From positions 157,863 through 221,862 of the forward strand of contig PGXY01000003.1 in assembly GCA_002839375.1 (NCBI GenBank): a stretch of 64,000 bases of DNA, written 5' to 3'. The position numbers were made by a program, and so were the translations under genes. Every line of letters begins with the position of its first letter. Positions within the stretch are counted from its first letter, which is position 1. Below are positions 41,601 through 50,055 of the stretch, one piece after another. Source of the DNA: Spirochaetae bacterium HGW-Spirochaetae-1 (lineage in GTDB: Bacteria; Spirochaetota; UBA4802; UBA5550). The notes beneath the pieces are model-generated. The model was not told where the DNA came from and ran no database searches. It was given only the letters and a program-made list of their open reading frames with translations.

Positions 41601-44321
41601 AAGGCGCCCTACAAGGACCCGGCCGATTTGATTAAACTGCCGCTGGAAGATTGGTTTTATAAACCTGTATGGAAGCCAACCCCTTTGCATTCCCATGCCG
41701 AGATGCCGCAGGCCGCCACATGCCTGATTTTTCTCGATGAGGACGGAATCGGAGAAAAACTGGCATCCAGCCTAAGGGAAAAAGAATATGATGTCATTAC
41801 CGTTCGTTCTTCCGATACCTACTACAAGTTCAATGAAGAGGAATATTGTATCAACCCCGAACAGGGGCTTACCGATTATGCATCCCTGGCAGCTGATATT
41901 GCGGCAAGCGGGCGGTTCCCCAATCGAATTGCCCATCTATGGATGTTGACAGGAGAGGAAATATACAGACCCGGATCGAGTTTCTTCCACAGAAACCTGG
42001 AGCATGGATTTTACAGTATATTGTACATGCTGCAGGCATTCAACAGGCAGGGATTGACTGGTAGGAGTCAATTGCTTGTCGCCCTGAATGGTTCTCAAAA
42101 AGTATATAATGAAAATACACCTTACCCGGAAAAAGCATGCGTACTGGGACCGTGTATGGTTATAACCCGGGAGTTTCCTCAAATTAAAACAAGTATGGTC
42201 GATTTTGATTATCCTGTTAAAAGATCTAAAATTTTTCTGAATCCTAAAACTCATGCCAACAGGCTGCTCAAAAAACGTTGCGTCAAGAGACTTGAAAATG
42301 AGTTGCTGTTTCCAGCGGAAAACGAGGTTATCGCATATCGTAAAGGACGGCGATTCATAAAGCAATACGAGAGAGTCGCCCTGCCGTCTTCTTCACCGGC
42401 CGTGCTTCGTGAAAAGAGAGTATACCTAATTGCCGGAGGTCTGGGAAAAAAGGGAAAAGCAATAGCGCGATATCTCGCCGAACATATTCATGCACATCTC
42501 GTCATTGTCGATAAAAAGAAGCTTCCCAACAAAGAAGCATGGAATAATTTCCTAACCGGGGATGGGAAAGATCAGTCTATTGTCGATAATATAAATACGC
42601 TTCGTGAACTTGAATCTTATGGTCAGGAGGTTTTATTTTATTCTGCCGATGTTGCAGACGCCGGCCAGATGCAAAACCTGCTTGATGCTATTAAAATGAG
42701 ACTTGGCGCTGTCCATGGCGTTATCCATGCAGCATCCATAAATACGACAGGACCGATATTTACACAGAACAGCAACAAGCTGGAACATTCCCTTTCTGCC
42801 CGGATAACGGGAACGCTGGTGCTGGATCAGCTTTTCCGGGAATCTCCCCTGGATATATTCGTTTTATTCTCAACAAATGATACCGTAACAGCAATATCAG
42901 GAAAGGTTGCTGCTGTGGGAGCAGGCGCTTTCATGAATGCATATACAGAAAATTGTTCCGTGAACAAAAAAAGGAAAACGATCTGTCTGGATTGGGGAGA
43001 ATGGCGGTATTTTGAAACTCAACTGACTCCATCAGGAACCATGATGACTGATAATAAAAAATTCCAGGATTACATACGCAGGCAGGGGATAGAACCCCAT
43101 GAAGGCCAACTGGTTTTCGAAAAGGCCCTGGGAAAACAATCCGGTGTGCTGGTCGTTTCTCCGGTCAGCCTGCCTGACTACATATCGGAAATTGAGCAAA
43201 GGTACTCGGGTATCGATAGAGATGAATTGGTCGAACCTCGGGATGATATTGAACGAACCCTGGTTGAATACTGGAAAGAAATCATTGGCATCAGGCACTT
43301 AGGCATACGGCAGAATTTCTTTGACGTTGGCGGGCACTCATTGACAGCTGTCCGTCTTTTTGCAAAAATAAAACAGAAATATTCTGTTCAATTCCCCTTG
43401 GCCGTATTATTCAAGGCTCCAACCATAGAGGCCTGTGCAAAACTGATTCGTGATGAAATCCAGGGGAAAAGCGAAGGAGAAGCAGGCCAGGAATTTAAGT
43501 TCCTTGTAAAGATGCACGATGGCCCGGGAAACAATGAAGTTCCCATATACATTGCAGCCGGTGCCTTTGGCAATGTACTGAACCTCAGGCATCTTGCGCA
43601 ACTAATTGGTAATGATCGACCTGTTTACGGAATACAGGCGAAAGGATTACTGGGCTGCGAGCTCCCTCATGAAACCTACGAGACAACAGCAGCCGATTAC
43701 CTTAAAGAAGTGCGGCAGGTTCAGCCAAAGGGCTCGTATTTACTGGCCGGATTCTGCTCAGGCGGAACAATCGCATATGAGATGGCGCAACAGCTCACAG
43801 GTGATGGTGAAACCGTTTCTCATGTCATCATGCTGGATACTATCTCCCCGGACTGGAGGGAGACTCTTACAAGAAAGGACAAGATTACCTTTCATTTAAT
43901 GAATCTCAGATGTATCGGAATTAAATACCCATTTACCTGGTTTATCAGTCGTGTTAAATGGGAGTGGAAGAAAGTTGAGGAAAAGCTTGGCTTGAATAAA
44001 GAGAAAACAGGTCCGGCTGTTTTCCAGGGGAGGGCAATTTTTGATGCCACACTTAGAGCAGAGGACCGGTATAAACCGAAACCATATGACGGTAAAGTGA
44101 CCCTTTTCAGACCGAAACTGGATCAATACATCCACCTTGACGGCGGTCGAGTGATAAACAGGAAGAGGGAATTCGTGAGACCCGATGGCGGATGGTCACC
44201 TCATATAAGGCATTTTGACATTCAGGAAATAGCCGCGGAACCGGGAGACCATGATGGTTTTGTCCTTGAACCGGCAGTGCGCGATTTGTATTTTAAAATG
44301 AAAGCAGTATTGAAAAACTAA
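38676..44321 (+). CDS. NRPS: C-A-(degenerate KR)-PCP-TE, 1881 residues
   Basis: Domains in order are as follows. A condensation domain (about 17-450) has its HHxxxDG site reading HQAVMDH (152-158). An adenylation domain (about 465-970) has YTSGSTGRPKG near 626, FDLS with D672, and NGKVDRKAL. A ketoreductase-like domain (about 990-1490) has NADPH-type GGLGKKG at 1254-1260. PCP S1555 sits in DVGGHSL. The thioesterase has GFCSGG, with C1694 as nucleophile. The KR catalytic Lys, Ser, Tyr and Asn are replaced by R1376, T1400, A1413 and G1417, at exactly the expected spacing. The KR is therefore probably dead, and the C domain impaired. The retained Asp672 points to an amino-acid substrate. The product is unknown. 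Confidence 0.9.
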   Translation: MTTTSATIAGSAEENSVTRIQASRQQQQIWMLQQLYPDSPAYNISTAFRITGKLNVDALNQVYIKSVCSHDILRTYIHMHQGELQQVIAPGGNISMIQETLETGNDPDVNESVKRYIQERISVPFDPGKAPLVKAFLLHITHNDHLFLLVAHQAVMDHASIDSLLRYMSKQYSHFYKGSSSVELSEPVQYSDYVKYQLQQIEDTSCTEKLGYWKNAVLSPDGFIDIPVAHTRPSTQSWDLEKFDYNLPGHLATDISKLSLEMNISSQSVFLGIFKILLFRYTGNGSFSIGFPFLNRDMERFKDFVGPLENILPFTCDISDSPAVREALIRTQEALHEASKHQDVTFDSVVENIKPQPDPSYNPIFQVGFRFFTSPRLKLDGLETIIYDCVNQAPGIDLVFNVIEDGGKFTLQIIFNPTLFDLAAINAFAEQYETLLRGASASKDISISLINLLPETEKNKQLIEWNNTGKPYPKHRKIHEFFEYQVSLNPDSLAVAFEKNTLTYSELNKRANQLAHFLQKFNVGPGILVGIYLERSCEMMVALLGVLKAGSGYIPMDPEYPRDRIAYIAENSNAPVVITQKSLLSLLPETKASIICLDRDWGEIEACPTDKFPDNTGPEDVAYVIYTSGSTGRPKGVQIPHGAVANLMASMARKPGMSADDILVCVTTYSFDLSVPDLYLPLYTGAHTIFVKREIAADGEQLSKILKETRATFMQATPSTWSLLLDSGWEGSKELTALCGGEAWPGKLAKSLVPKVKALWNMYGPTETTVWSTCHHIATPDTPVLIGSPMDNTSVYILDQNKQLVPIGVPGELYIGGHGVSLGYLGRPDLNEASFITNPFNIEGHPRIYKTGDSVRCRHDGNLEYLNRLDNQVKIRGLRIELGEIESVLLKFPNVKQGVVVVREDNKDDKRLVGYFVSGDSKKISEKELREHLKKTLASYMVPHNLVQLDELPRTPNGKVDRKALPVPQQTATDDKAPYKDPADLIKLPLEDWFYKPVWKPTPLHSHAEMPQAATCLIFLDEDGIGEKLASSLREKEYDVITVRSSDTYYKFNEEEYCINPEQGLTDYASLAADIAASGRFPNRIAHLWMLTGEEIYRPGSSFFHRNLEHGFYSILYMLQAFNRQGLTGRSQLLVALNGSQKVYNENTPYPEKACVLGPCMVITREFPQIKTSMVDFDYPVKRSKIFLNPKTHANRLLKKRCVKRLENELLFPAENEVIAYRKGRRFIKQYERVALPSSSPAVLREKRVYLIAGGLGKKGKAIARYLAEHIHAHLVIVDKKKLPNKEAWNNFLTGDGKDQSIVDNINTLRELESYGQEVLFYSADVADAGQMQNLLDAIKMRLGAVHGVIHAASINTTGPIFTQNSNKLEHSLSARITGTLVLDQLFRESPLDIFVLFSTNDTVTAISGKVAAVGAGAFMNAYTENCSVNKKRKTICLDWGEWRYFETQLTPSGTMMTDNKKFQDYIRRQGIEPHEGQLVFEKALGKQSGVLVVSPVSLPDYISEIEQRYSGIDRDELVEPRDDIERTLVEYWKEIIGIRHLGIRQNFFDVGGHSLTAVRLFAKIKQKYSVQFPLAVLFKAPTIEACAKLIRDEIQGKSEGEAGQEFKFLVKMHDGPGNNEVPIYIAAGAFGNVLNLRHLAQLIGNDRPVYGIQAKGLLGCELPHETYETTAADYLKEVRQVQPKGSYLLAGFCSGGTIAYEMAQQLTGDGETVSHVIMLDTISPDWRETLTRKDKITFHLMNLRCIGIKYPFTWFISRVKWEWKKVEEKLGLNKEKTGPAVFQGRAIFDATLRAEDRYKPKPYDGKVTLFRPKLDQYIHLDGGRVINRKREFVRPDGGWSPHIRHFDIQEIAAEPGDHDGFVLEPAVRDLYFKMKAVLKN

Positions 44322-44348
44322 TAAACAGTAAAATAAAAAACTGAAACG

Positions 44349-46064
44349 TTAATGCATCTTAAATCCAACTCGAATATAATCATTGATGACTCCCGCAGTA
44401 AGTTCCTCCCGCCAGTTCAATCGGTTTTGTTTTTTTACAGCAGTAATAAAACCTTCAATTGTATTATGCAATCCAAGTGTTGTTGCATAACTGCCAATGG
44501 TTCGTTCCGGATCGATGAATTTTCGTTTCCAGAAAACAGCACTGGCTTCACCTGAAATGGTTGCCCATTGAGCAAGTGTTTGCCGCACCCCGCTAACGCA
44601 GAACCATTTATCCCCCTTGCCACTGAAATAACGATTATTTTGATACACAACATTAATAAAATTACCCTGATGATCGATAAGACATGAATCATGGGAAGGA
44701 TCAACAATGGTGTTATTTGATATTACGATGTGCTTCCATTCATCTTTGGGAATGACGTAAAGTGAACGTTGTTTTAGATTGTAAAATACATTCCCTCTTA
44801 TGGCGATATATGATTCTGAATTACCTCCAAGCCGAATACCATAGGCGTTGGTGTACCAGGGTTGGTGAAGAAAGTAATTCTTTTCGATAATAGTGTTATT
44901 GTTATCCTGTACATCCAGCATCCAGGAAAAATTTCGTTTTGTCGAATTACATTTTCCAATCTGAGTAAAAACATTATCCCTGATTGTCACGCTTGAAAAC
45001 CGATGTTTTTCTTTAGTGTTGCCTCCAATACTTAAACCAATTTCGCCGCCAGCCAGCAGGTTATTTTCAAACACCAGGTGATTCGTATCACCGATCTCGT
45101 CTGACCGAATTTTAATGCCCATGCTCGAGGCTCGTGTAATGATATTCTCACGCACAATCAGCCTGTTAGCATTGAGATACATATTGTGGTTATACATGGT
45201 GGCACATGCAGTAACTATTTTATTATTCCAGCCGTTGTGATCAAAGATATTGCCTTCTATGGTGAGGTCTGTAACGTGCGATGCATACATGCCTGAAGGA
45301 CGATAGGCTGCGTTCTGGCCACAGGTATTTACATGATAGTTGTATTCAATAATGTTGCGTCGTATCTTCACATTTTCATAATGGTATTGACCATAGGATT
45401 GTATAATCAGTTCACCATACAGGATATGACAGTCTTCTATTAAAAGCCCTGTTCCGCCGCCTACATAGCGGAATCCCCCCCCGGTAGCCCCGTCAAAGGC
45501 GGGATCGCCGGGTATTTTTGTAAACGATACGATTTGCAGACCAGTAACAGCAACAAAGCTGCGGGACTGGCCATCATGGTCAATGAAATGTCCTTTGACT
45601 TCGATACGGGGCCGTCTGGAAGATTCTCCATAAGACCCAATTACCAGGGGGTGCACTGCATCCAGACCTGATTTAAACTGACCCAGACTTTCTCCGCGCC
45701 AGGTATCGCCCCGCTGCAACAGCATGAAATCATTGTGTCCGTCACGGACCAGCCTTGATGCACAATTTAGCGTTTTAACCGCATTTTGAGGTGAACTGCC
45801 ATCGCTGGCATCATTACCCGATGATGAACTAACATAGACGATAATGCTGTCCCTGCCAGGAATTAATGGTGTGAAGCCATTTTCATGCTCAGTTGTGGAA
45901 GTTGAATTATATTCAGTAGCTGCCTTTAAATACAGGTTTCCCAATTGAAACCCATTAAAGATAGCAACTATTAATATTGAATAGAAGGCAACAAAAAAGA
46001 AAAACTTATGGCGTATAACGCTAAATACAAATTTGCAATTAATTCTACTTATATTTATTCTCAT
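44349..46064 (-). CDS. Membrane-anchored right-handed parallel beta-helix protein
   Basis: The 571-residue protein has an N-terminal anchor (about 20-40) and IVYVSSSSGNDASDG, the usual opening of beta-helix polysaccharide-processing proteins. Many beta-helix coils follow (LTIEGNIFDHNG, LIVRENIITRAS, LVFENNLLAGG). It may be a lyase, epimerase or glycan-binding protein. It could start at TTG 46082 (weak GGCGG upstream) rather than ATG 46064. It is convergent with the NRPS, 28 bp away, and downstream of a GT4 gene on the same strand. Confidence 0.8.
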   Translation of the reverse strand: MRINISRINCKFVFSVIRHKFFFFVAFYSILIVAIFNGFQLGNLYLKAATEYNSTSTTEHENGFTPLIPGRDSIIVYVSSSSGNDASDGSSPQNAVKTLNCASRLVRDGHNDFMLLQRGDTWRGESLGQFKSGLDAVHPLVIGSYGESSRRPRIEVKGHFIDHDGQSRSFVAVTGLQIVSFTKIPGDPAFDGATGGGFRYVGGGTGLLIEDCHILYGELIIQSYGQYHYENVKIRRNIIEYNYHVNTCGQNAAYRPSGMYASHVTDLTIEGNIFDHNGWNNKIVTACATMYNHNMYLNANRLIVRENIITRASSMGIKIRSDEIGDTNHLVFENNLLAGGEIGLSIGGNTKEKHRFSSVTIRDNVFTQIGKCNSTKRNFSWMLDVQDNNNTIIEKNYFLHQPWYTNAYGIRLGGNSESYIAIRGNVFYNLKQRSLYVIPKDEWKHIVISNNTIVDPSHDSCLIDHQGNFINVVYQNNRYFSGKGDKWFCVSGVRQTLAQWATISGEASAVFWKRKFIDPERTIGSYATTLGLHNTIEGFITAVKKQNRLNWREELTAGVINDYIRVGFKMH

Positions 46065-46132
46065 TGTTGTAAAACCATTCAACTATTCCGCCTGTATTCT
46101 CAATGCAAAGACTCGATCCTGTGCATGAAATT

Positions 46133-47380
46133 CTATTTTTCAAGGTTCCCTTTCCCCATAATAATTTTATAAATTCTTTCAATATTAACATCTTGGCCGA
46201 ATTCTTTCTCGATCCACTTTCCTGCCTCATTGACTAACCTTTTTCTAAGGTCATTTTCTGTCAGGATTTTTTTAAGATTCATATACAGTGATTCAACATT
46301 TTCCGGTGGAGAGAGCAGTCCTGTCTTTTCATGCTGTATCAGTTCAGGAACTCCTGTTATGAACGTAGAAACAACGGGCACATGATGCGCCATAGCTTCC
46401 ATCAATACAACGGGTATGCCGTCGGCATCCCCGTTTTTATCCTGTTTACATGCCAGCGCAAATACATCAATGCTTTCTAACCATTCAAAAACAAGATCAT
46501 GGCGCAATGCGCCTTTGAACTCGACCATATTACTAATTTTCATGCTTTCAGCAAGAAGTTTAAGATTGTTCAGCAGCGGACCGTCTCCGGCAATTTCCAA
46601 CCTGAATTTTATGCCTTCCTTTTTCAGAAGGGCACATGCGCTGATCAGAATATCCATACCCTTTTTCTCGACCAATCGTCCAAGACTGCCGATGACAGGA
46701 ACAACATTTCGCTGTTTATTATCAATTCCATGAACCGGTTTAACCCCGCAACGCACAATACTGATTTTTCCCGGATTGATCCCCTTTGATATGAGGAAGC
46801 GCTTGTTGTACTCGGATATAGTTATCAATCTTTTGGCCCTGTCGGCCTTTTCTTTTAGAAGCAAGCCCCTTTCAAAAATATCATTGGCATGTGCCGTGAA
46901 GGTAAAGGGAATTCCCGCCAATCCGGCAGCATACATGCCAATCTGGGCAGGAACGTTAGCAAAGTGAATCTGAAGGTGAAAGATTTTATTTTTTTTTAAT
47001 TGATAAGCCAGATAGCTACCAATAAAAAAATGATAGACAAGCTTTATCCAATCCAATGAAAATTTTTTTAATGAAAATATGTCATGTAAAAGCTTGGCAG
47101 CTGTTATTATAAAATTCCTAAAATTAGTTATCAGGTGTATTACAGGAAAAAGAATAAATTTATATTTTGGCAGATTATATAGATATTGCGTCCTGCTCAA
47201 AATACTTCTAGCATTGGGTTCTTCAGCCATAACGACAGGATAATGAACTGAATAAATAAAGACATTTAAATCTTTTTCTTCAAGCCCTAATATTTCATTG
47301 TATACAAAGGTCATGGAAATAGCCGGTATCTCCGGCCCCAGGTAGGCAATATTTTTCTTATGGCTGGAGTGGTTATTCAT
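46133..47380 (-). CDS. Glycosyltransferase family 4 (WcaL-like)
   Basis: The 415-residue GT-B transferase has IAYLGPEIPAISMTFVYNEI, HFANVPAQIG and FTAHANDIF, matching colanic-acid WcaL-type enzymes and GT4s from exosortase-linked loci. The C-terminal domain has GSLGRLVEKKG and DGIPVVLMEAMAHHVPVVST (EX7E type). The sugar is unknown. Co-directional with the beta-helix gene 68 bp downstream. Confidence 0.88.
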   Translation of the reverse strand: MNNHSSHKKNIAYLGPEIPAISMTFVYNEILGLEEKDLNVFIYSVHYPVVMAEEPNARSILSRTQYLYNLPKYKFILFPVIHLITNFRNFIITAAKLLHDIFSLKKFSLDWIKLVYHFFIGSYLAYQLKKNKIFHLQIHFANVPAQIGMYAAGLAGIPFTFTAHANDIFERGLLLKEKADRAKRLITISEYNKRFLISKGINPGKISIVRCGVKPVHGIDNKQRNVVPVIGSLGRLVEKKGMDILISACALLKKEGIKFRLEIAGDGPLLNNLKLLAESMKISNMVEFKGALRHDLVFEWLESIDVFALACKQDKNGDADGIPVVLMEAMAHHVPVVSTFITGVPELIQHEKTGLLSPPENVESLYMNLKKILTENDLRKRLVNEAGKWIEKEFGQDVNIERIYKIIMGKGNLEK

Positions 47381-47659
47381 TATATTCTCATATTTCCTAA
47401 ATTACTCATGTGACAGTCATAAAGTATCTTTAAAAATCCAGCAATTTTTGCAAGTTAAAAACAATTGGCCAATGTTTAAATGTACTATATTTTGCAATTT
47501 TCTCTTCGAAAAAAAGTATATTCAATTAGTCTTCTGTTATAGATGATAGATTTGAAATTGAGTATTTTCTAATTATTTTTCTTTTATAGAAAAAATTTGT
47601 TCGTCACTTGACGAAGAGCAAAATATTACGTATATTCATCTGATTTAATTTTTTAATGG

Positions 47660-47680
47660 TTAGCTGATTTTATCAGCTAA
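47660..47680. promoter_or_regulatory. 8-bp perfect inverted repeat upstream of the beta-helix gene
   Basis: TTAGCTGA, a 5-nt loop and TCAGCTAA lie just upstream of a TATAAT at 47701-47706, within the 435-bp divergent gap 47381-47815. The -35 is not convincing. It could be an operator or a transcript hairpin. The rest of the gap is AT-rich, with nothing else seen. Confidence 0.4.
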
Positions 47681-47815
47681 TTACTATTTTAATTGAAATG
47701 TATAATAAAATTAGAAGCAACCAGTTTTAGCTTTCATTCAAAGATTGAGGTTTTCCAAAAAGGATAAATCTTAAAAACATTAATATGGTTTGCTGCAATT
47801 TAAGGAAGAAATATT

Positions 47816-49687
47816 ATGAAACGAGCCAAAAATAGAATAAATAGAATGCTTCTTTTTATTATAATCTACCTACCCATAATAGTATTTGCCAATAATAGCT
47901 GTTACTACTTGCGGGATTGGCAGGTTTCAAGGATAGGGGAAAATGGTCCGATTGACATATCGGTAAGCACTTCAAGGATAAGTGGCGTTGCCCCCCTGTC
48001 CGTTTTTTTTGATGCTACGGGCACTGAGGGGCTTGGATATACTAATGAAGGATTTTTCTCTGGCGGGGCAAATTACATGGATGCCACCTTTGCCTGGGAT
48101 TTTGATGCAGATAATAATGATCCGTCTGGAAATTATGAAAAAGCCAGCGGATTTGTGGCCGCTCATATCTTTGAGCAACCCGGCACTTACCGGGTACACC
48201 TGGATGTCTATGATTCCACGGGAGAAACAGCATCGGAAGATATTACTATTACTGTTTCTGCTTTCATCGGTACTACGTATTATGTAGCTAGCGCAGCGAA
48301 TGGTGGGTCTGATTCAAATCCCGGGACCATAGCTGAACCATTTTTAACACCTGAACATGCACTCACCGGCCCTCACATGCAACCCAATACAATGATACTA
48401 TTCAGAAGAGGTGATACATTCTATACGCCCCATTTCTGGGTCTGGGATTATAACGGACCTGTTATTATTGATTGCTATGGCAATCCTGCTGACGATAAAC
48501 CTCTTATCTACTCAACTGAGGCAAACGGTGCTTACGCTACTTTCTCTCTATATACCGATGACTGGCGTGTAATGAATCTAGCCGTACAATCCGGGGGATC
48601 AACTTATAATAGTGGCACCCGTTATCCAACCGGAATTAACTTTGGAATTAATTCAAGCCACAATCTCAAATATAGAACAGAAGAGTATTCTCTTGGCAAC
48701 TTACCCATGTCTCCTTCAGGCAATTATAATACAATCGCCGAATGTGAGTTTTATAATGTCAATGGAACCGGGTATACAACCACTTCGGACGGTGATGTCA
48801 ATGATGGCAATGCAATTATCGGGAATTGGGTGTATGACAAAACAGGAGATGACGAAGAACATGTCTTCCGTTTACAGGGCGGCAGCCGTTATTTTATTGC
48901 AAACAATACTTTTGGTCCAAATATTTTAGTTAATTATGATGCAACTACTATAAGAGGAAATTCAGAAAAAGTCGTTATCTATAAAAACAGGATGGAAGGC
49001 TGGATACAGGCCATCTGGCCGCAAAACCGGGATTCTGCCAGTGAATATCAGCATCATTGCATAATGGATTCAAATTTAATTATCGGTCAGGGTTTGTATG
49101 ATGGTGATCGACAAAGCGCAATTGCAATACGAGCAAAAGATATTGTGATCAGAAATAATATTATTTATAATTATCAATACGGGGTCATGATTAGCGATGA
49201 TACGGTTGTTGGTCCTTCTCAAAGAATCAAGGTGTATAACAATACTTTTATAAACCCTGCTGCAAATGATACTTTTAAAATCGTAAATGTCGACGAGGCC
49301 TGTTACAATATTGATATTAAAAATAATTTAATGTTAGACATTGCCGGGGGTAATCCTCTAAATACCTCTTTTCTTGAAGTTACAAGAGGCAGCATTTTTA
49401 ATGGTGAATCAGATTATAACATGTTTTATGGAAGCAGCTGGGGGGTGAATCCCAACCTATTTAGCGGATCGACTTTAGCCGTTTGGCTATCTTCTACAGG
49501 CAATGATCGAAACAGTTCCATTGCCGATCCTCAGCTTTTAAGTACAGATTATAGTAACACGAATTTCTGCAAACCTCAGGCCGGCAGCCCGGTTATAAAT
49601 GCTGGTGGATTTACTCCAAATGCACTTGATTATAACGGTAATTTGAGGGACAGTTCCTGCGATATTGGCGCTTGTGAATATTATTAA
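47816..49687 (+). CDS. Exported PKD + beta-helix protein, choice-of-anchor Q type (copy 1)
   Basis: The 623-residue protein has a signal peptide (about 1-25) and a PKD domain (about 43-155; GVAPLSVFFDATGT, FAWDFDADNNDPSG, GTYRVHLDVYDSTGE). A right-handed beta-helix from about 160 follows (TYYVASAANGGSDSNPGT). The end, GSPVINAGG...DIGACEYY, is the choice-of-anchor Q pattern of surface proteins. AAGGAAG precedes the ATG. The next gene is a close paralogue. Probably secreted and glycan-binding or glycan-processing. Confidence 0.83.
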   Translation: MKRAKNRINRMLLFIIIYLPIIVFANNSCYYLRDWQVSRIGENGPIDISVSTSRISGVAPLSVFFDATGTEGLGYTNEGFFSGGANYMDATFAWDFDADNNDPSGNYEKASGFVAAHIFEQPGTYRVHLDVYDSTGETASEDITITVSAFIGTTYYVASAANGGSDSNPGTIAEPFLTPEHALTGPHMQPNTMILFRRGDTFYTPHFWVWDYNGPVIIDCYGNPADDKPLIYSTEANGAYATFSLYTDDWRVMNLAVQSGGSTYNSGTRYPTGINFGINSSHNLKYRTEEYSLGNLPMSPSGNYNTIAECEFYNVNGTGYTTTSDGDVNDGNAIIGNWVYDKTGDDEEHVFRLQGGSRYFIANNTFGPNILVNYDATTIRGNSEKVVIYKNRMEGWIQAIWPQNRDSASEYQHHCIMDSNLIIGQGLYDGDRQSAIAIRAKDIVIRNNIIYNYQYGVMISDDTVVGPSQRIKVYNNTFINPAANDTFKIVNVDEACYNIDIKNNLMLDIAGGNPLNTSFLEVTRGSIFNGESDYNMFYGSSWGVNPNLFSGSTLAVWLSSTGNDRNSSIADPQLLSTDYSNTNFCKPQAGSPVINAGGFTPNALDYNGNLRDSSCDIGACEYY

Positions 49688-49790
49688 TAGGAAAAGCATT
49701 AATAGAATTTCATAAATAATTGATGAATTTTCCGGCATCGAGTAGATCTGGGAAAGTAAAAGAATATTCAACTTGATAAAAGGTCCTCAT

Positions 49791-49805
49791 AAAGCCGAGG
49801 GCTTT
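49791..49805 (+). terminator. Weak terminator-like hairpin between the beta-helix paralogues
   Basis: AAAGCC, GAG and GGCTTT followed by TTCC lie about 100 bp past the stop at 49687. The stem is only 6 bp. It lies in the 368-bp gap 49688-50055, which otherwise shows no gene; the first part of the gap resembles the 3' flank of the second paralogue. Confidence 0.35.
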
Positions 49806-50055
49806 TCCAGTTCATACAAAGTGTCGCCGTATCTATTTAATCTTGTATCCAGCGGTATAATTATTTACAGCAAATAGTTCATTGCTTTTTAAAAAATTGT
49901 AACAGAAAAGGTATGTTTTTTGCCAACCACAACTTATTGGAAAAACTGCGTAATGACGCCCCTATTTTTGTTTGACAGCATAAAAGCGAGTTTCTACCTA
50001 TATTTAAATGCAGATACAAAAAACATAAAGCAGTCTATTTAAAGGGGAAATAACT

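Noticed and set aside
38676-44321. Depsipeptide-type module activating an alpha-keto acid
   Set aside because: The domain order fits, but the A domain keeps the amino-group-binding Asp672 and the KR lacks all catalytic residues.
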